In this document: positions 30,695 through 34,147 of the stretch, one piece after another
Numbering within the stretch: position 1 is the first letter of the stretch
Layout of the letters: every line of letters starts with the position of its first letter
Assembly: GCA_000447185.1 (NCBI GenBank)
Contig: KE647071.1
Coordinates: 4,811 to 38,957 of the forward strand
Direction of reading: 5' to 3'
Length of the DNA: 34,147 nt
DNA from: Vairimorpha apis BRL 01
Taxonomy: Eukaryota; Microsporidia; Nosematidae
Notes under the pieces: model-generated
The model's database searches: none
The model's input: only the letters and a program-made list of their open reading frames with translations
Told to the model about the DNA's origin: nothing
Program-made: the position numbers and the translations under genes

Positions 30695-31708
30695 ATGAAA
30701 ATAATATCAACTGAAAATTTAGATATTAATGATATTTTAAAGTATTTTAATGATGTAGTTGTAATTCCAACTGAAACAGTGTATGGTTTAGCAGCTCCTA
30801 TTAATAATGAAAAAATTCTAATGAAAATTTTTAAATTAAAAAATAGACCTTGTGATAATCCTTTAATAGTTCATGTTTCTGATCTTGATATGTTAAAAAC
30901 TGTTATAGACGGAGAAATACCCAAAAATTATGATAAGATAATAAAAAAATTTTGGCCTGGTCCAATTTCTCTCCTTTTTAAAGCTAACAAAAAACTGAGC
31001 AAAATTGTTACAGCTGGACTGGACACTGTTCTTGTAAGGATTCCAGACAATGAAACAATAATTAAGATTATTAAAACATTAAATATACCTCTTGCCGCAC
31101 CTTCTGCAAATTTAAGTGGGAATCCTTCACCATCAACAATTCAACACACAATAGATGATTTTAATGACAAAATATCGTTATATATAGATGGAGGAAAATG
31201 TAAAATAGGTTTAGAATCTACAGTTTTTTCATATTTAAATGATAATCCTATATTATTAAGGCCTGGAGCTATTTGTAGACAAAAACTAGAAGAGATTATT
31301 AATAAAAAAATTGAAATTAGATATAACCAAAAAAACTTAAATACTGATATTATATCACCTGGTCAAAAATATAAACATTATTCACCGAAAAATAAATTTA
31401 TTTTGATTTATAATGATTATTCAGACATAACTGATTTAATCTTAAATTTTTCAAATTTCGATAAAAAAATAAAAATCGGCATATTGAAACATCAAAATGT
31501 TATTATCAATATCTCAAAAATAAAAAATATTGAAATTTTTGAACTTGGTAATAATTTATCTGAAATAGCAAATAATCTTTATAATGGCTTAAGATATCTC
31601 GATGTTAGATGTAACATAATTTTTACTTGTAACGTTGAAGATTTTATGGAAGGTGAAGCAATAATGGATAGACTTAAAAAATCAGCACATTTCATTTATA
31701 AAAAATAG
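30695..31708 (+). CDS. SUA5: Threonylcarbamoyl-AMP synthase SUA5
   Basis: SUA5 makes threonylcarbamoyl-AMP from threonine, bicarbonate and ATP, the first step of t6A formation at position 37 of ANN-decoding tRNAs. The 337-residue protein is intact and contains both domains. The YrdC domain has PTETVYGLAAP, the KxR...NPL motif (KLKNRPCDNPLIVH), FWPGPISLLF, VRIPDN and the SxN motif in AAPSANLSG. The linker includes ESTVFSY and LLRPGAI, with SPGQKYKHYSPK at the start of the C-terminal SUA5 domain. The length is somewhat less than yeast Sua5. The CCC signal is directly against the ATG. No mitochondrial targeting segment is visible, as expected for an organism with reduced mitosomes. Confidence 0.96.
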   Translation: MKIISTENLDINDILKYFNDVVVIPTETVYGLAAPINNEKILMKIFKLKNRPCDNPLIVHVSDLDMLKTVIDGEIPKNYDKIIKKFWPGPISLLFKANKKLSKIVTAGLDTVLVRIPDNETIIKIIKTLNIPLAAPSANLSGNPSPSTIQHTIDDFNDKISLYIDGGKCKIGLESTVFSYLNDNPILLRPGAICRQKLEEIINKKIEIRYNQKNLNTDIISPGQKYKHYSPKNKFILIYNDYSDITDLILNFSNFDKKIKIGILKHQNVIINISKIKNIEIFELGNNLSEIANNLYNGLRYLDVRCNIIFTCNVEDFMEGEAIMDRLKKSAHFIYKK

Positions 31709-32062
31709 GTGTTAAAATTATGTTTTATCTTTTTTTATTTGACTATGCTATGGTATATGACATTCATGTGTGGCATGAATATACACTTTTTTACGTGAAT
31801 AAGTTGATCAAAATGTCAAACAATTAATTTTTTTTATTTAAATTTAATTTAAATTAATTCTTATAAAATTATGTTTTTAAATTATCAAATTTATATTTTG
31901 CTTTAAAATTTCATGTTAAATAAAAATTTATTTATATAATATAATTAAAAAAAATTTACAATTAAATGCAAAATAAAAATATGAAGTCTTATTTTTAAAA
32001 TTTTATAAACTTTAATAATAATTTTAAATAAAATAACTATAATTTGAATTTTTTTATAAAAT
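31709..32062. other. Short spacer with a small hairpin
   Basis: About 350 bases between the convergent SUA5 and RAD2 genes. The less AT-rich part near 31740-31800 holds a perfect seven-pair inverted repeat (attcatg at 31762-31768, catgaat at 31774-31780, five-base loop). It would lie in the SUA5 3' untranslated region. The rest is A/T-only. Confidence 0.5.
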
Positions 32063-33774
32063 TTACATATTTGATTTTATTTTACAATTAAAATAAAATT
32101 CTAATTCTGCTATCTTTTCGTCATCAATATTATTTTTTTTACAAAATATCAAAAATTTATCAACATTTAAAACTCCAAACTTAGGTTTCCATTCTGTATT
32201 AACCTTACTATTTAGATAAATTTTAAGATATTCATTTTTTTCAATTGAATTAAATTCTTTTGTTTTTATATAATCTCTGACTTTTTTGATTCCAATTCCT
32301 TTTATTCCTATAGTATAATCTGAACCTAAAACAAATCCAATATTAATTAAATCTACTGTAGACAAACCTAAATTATTTTTAATTACGCACGGGTCATATT
32401 TTAATATATATTTATTTTTCCTAAAAAAGTTCTTATAGACTGTACCTCCATATAATAAAATATCATTATCTTCAGTAATTACACCATCAACTAAATTATT
32501 TTTACATAAAAAACCACATTGAGCATCAGATTCCGAAGGTGAATCTATAAAAGGTAAATTTAAAACAGAAATAATTTTTTTTATTAAACTTTGTATACTT
32601 AAAAAATCCAGAGATTCATTATTTGATGTATACTCAAAATCTTTTTTATTAATTTCGTTTTTTGTCTCATTAGAAATTTGATAGTTTTCTAATAAATTTT
32701 TATTTTTATTTATTACAAGATCAAATTTTTGTTCTTCATCCGAGCTAAAATTTCCACTTTGATTATTAAAAAAACCATTTTGCATATAATTTTTGTTTAA
32801 AGATTTAATATTAACTTTTTTTAAATCTTTATTGTTAATTTGTTCATTATTTATTTTTTGTGTTTCTTTATCATAATATTTATTCATAGCTAAATATTCC
32901 ACTTCCAAATTATTTATTTCAGTATTTTTTTCAATTTCTAAAAAATTATCAATTTCTTCATTGGAACTTGAACATTCGTCTTTATTTTTTGTAAAAACAT
33001 ATGTTTTTTTACAATCTGAATATATATTTTTAGTATTTTTATTTTCTAATTTTTTTATATAGTGACTTACAAAGTTTCTACTTTTAACATTTTTTATTTG
33101 TGATTTAGAAAAATTTAACATTGTGGTATCATCAATTTCTAATCTTTCTTTACGTTTTTCCCTTAACTTTACTAGCATTTTTAATTTATGATTTACTGTA
33201 TAAGTATCCGAATTAATAATTTCTCTCAACTTATGTATATCGTTTTCAATACTTAATGGTTTTTGAAGTTCTTTGCTTAAAATAGATTTTCTAAAATCAT
33301 TATTTATTTTATAATGATTATGATTATTTAAAAGTTTTTTTTAATAACATTTTTTTTACTCAAATCAGTGTCGTTATGTATTTTCCCCCACTCTGGTATT
33401 AAAGTTATATCAAGAATTTTATGATTATCTTTAATAATTCCTCCATGCTTGCATATTCGTACTTTAGTTTTGCATTTTTTACAAATTTTATTATTTATTA
33501 CATCTTTTATTAATTTTTCAAAATTTTCTTTTTTTCGCTGCTCAATTACTCTATTTTTAAATTCATTCGGAGGACCGTCAAAAACAAAAACTGGTTTAAT
33601 ATTATGATAAAGTAATTTAATTATTTTTTTAGATATATAATAAATAGCATCAGTTTCGTTCATATCTTTATATTGATGAATCCATATGCTTACATCTACA
33701 GCTAAAGTACAGTTAGACGGGTTTACTTTTGTACCAATTGGATTAAGTATTTTCCATAATCCTTTTACTCCCAT
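32063..33774 (-). CDS. RAD2: Structure-specific endonuclease RAD2/XPG
   Basis: RAD2/XPG makes the 3' incision in nucleotide excision repair and associates with TFIIH. The joined protein is about 570 residues. The N nuclease domain opens MGVKGLWKILNPIGTKV and contains LAVDVSIWIHQ and VFVFDGPP. A ~270-residue Asn/Lys-rich spacer separates it from the I domain (SPSESDAQCGFLCKNNLVDG, VITEDNDILLYG, LGSDYTIGIKGIGIKK). The long spacer distinguishes it from FEN1 and EXO1, although it is much shorter than in yeast Rad2 (1,031 residues). The catalytic acidic residues are present; the second of the E-x-E pair is Asp (ESD). One base is missing in the T8 run 33335-33342 (or nearby 33350-33357), joining the two frames. 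A GGG at 33776-33778 is one base before the ATG. Confidence 0.93.
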
Positions 33775-34147
33775 AGGGTATAAAAAATTATGTATTTTTT
33801 AATATATAAATATTTAACTGTAAATTAATTTGTTTCAAATCTCAATTAATATCGATGAGATGTATGATTTGTAATTTTTTTAGTTTTATAGTACATTTTT
33901 TTAATTAAATTAAAATTAAGTTCATTGTTTTGATGACTTTGATTTTAATTATTGTGGTTTTTTTATTTTTATGAATTTACATAATTTATTATATAGAATT
34001 TTTTAATAAATATATAAACATTTTTAAATATTTGTTTTTAATATAAAGTTTTATAAAAAAATTTTCAATTTGATAATTATGTAGTATAAATCTTTGTAAG
34101 TTACAAAAAAATAAAAATTAAAATATTTTATTTATCACATTTAACTT
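33775..34147. other. Gene-free AT-rich end of window
   Basis: About 370 bases upstream of RAD2. Apart from the GGG at 33776-33778 I see no gene, repeat or RNA feature. Confidence 0.5.

Noticed and set aside
32063..33774. FEN1 or EXO1 instead of RAD2
   Set aside because: The long spacer between the N and I nuclease domains and the MGVKGLWKILNP opening fit RAD2/XPG; FEN1 has no such spacer, and EXO1 has its extra sequence after the I domain.
1..34147. CRISPR array, bacterial operon, prophage or integron
   Set aside because: The genes are eukaryotic with microsporidian start signals; no regularly spaced repeats, Shine-Dalgarno pattern or phage genes are present.

Overview
This window looks like nuclear DNA from a microsporidian (obligate intracellular fungal relative). 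The sequence is extremely AT-rich. Its genes are short, intronless eukaryotic genes: proteasome beta subunit, deoxyhypusine synthase, NOP56, NOG2, La, RAD2/XPG, TFIIH TFB5 and Lunapark. Most of them carry a CCC triplet (GGG on the complementary strand) 0-11 bases before the ATG, preceding or overlapping the short 5' leader. That is the known microsporidian start signal, and it stands out against the AT background. It was used here to set several start codons. I count about 20 protein-coding loci, one tRNA-Glu(UUC) and three non-LTR retrotransposon remnants in 34 kb. Gene-free AT-rich spacers of up to 2.3 kb separate them, so this is a loosely packed genome rather than an Encephalitozoon-like compact one.

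Layout. 0.3-2.5 kb: a long coiled-coil protein with a CM1-like N-terminus and a small RING protein. 2.5-5.3 kb: a decayed retroelement island and Lunapark. 5.3-7.4 kb: deoxyhypusine synthase and a DeSI/PPPDE peptidase, divergent. 7.4-13.4 kb: mostly empty AT-rich DNA around one disrupted leucine-rich-repeat gene. 13.4-17.1 kb: La protein, proteasome beta-2, tRNA-Glu and an XPF/ERCC1-like helix-hairpin-helix protein. 17.4-21.9 kb: a WD40 (DUF2415-like) protein, a frequenin-type calcium sensor, NOG2 and TFB5, all on the minus strand. 22.4-25.3 kb: two LINE 3' ends in inverted orientation around a Ser/Asn-rich predicted secreted protein. 26.2-27.5 kb: a PDI-like protein. 28.4-34 kb: a denser block with a hypothetical gene, NSE1-like, NOP56, SUA5 and RAD2.

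Functions. The genes are housekeeping: ribosome and snoRNP biogenesis (NOP56, NOG2, La), translation fidelity and factor modification (SUA5, DYS1, tRNA-Glu), DNA repair (RAD2, TFB5, NSE1, perhaps an ERCC1-like protein), protein turnover (PUP1, DeSI, RING) and ER biology (Lunapark, PDI). I see no operon-like system, CRISPR array or defence locus.

A strong technical pattern runs through the window. Eight conserved or clearly coding loci are broken by about 19 single-base shifts. All can be explained by one missing base in an A or T run of five or more, so I give joined gene extents. The one opposite-sign shift is in NOP56, at TTT-TGA-G near the start, and deserves separate attention. No undescribed multi-gene system was found. 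The most interesting items are the NOP56 shift, the CM1-like coiled-coil gene, the secreted protein between inverted retroelement copies, and the disrupted LRR gene.
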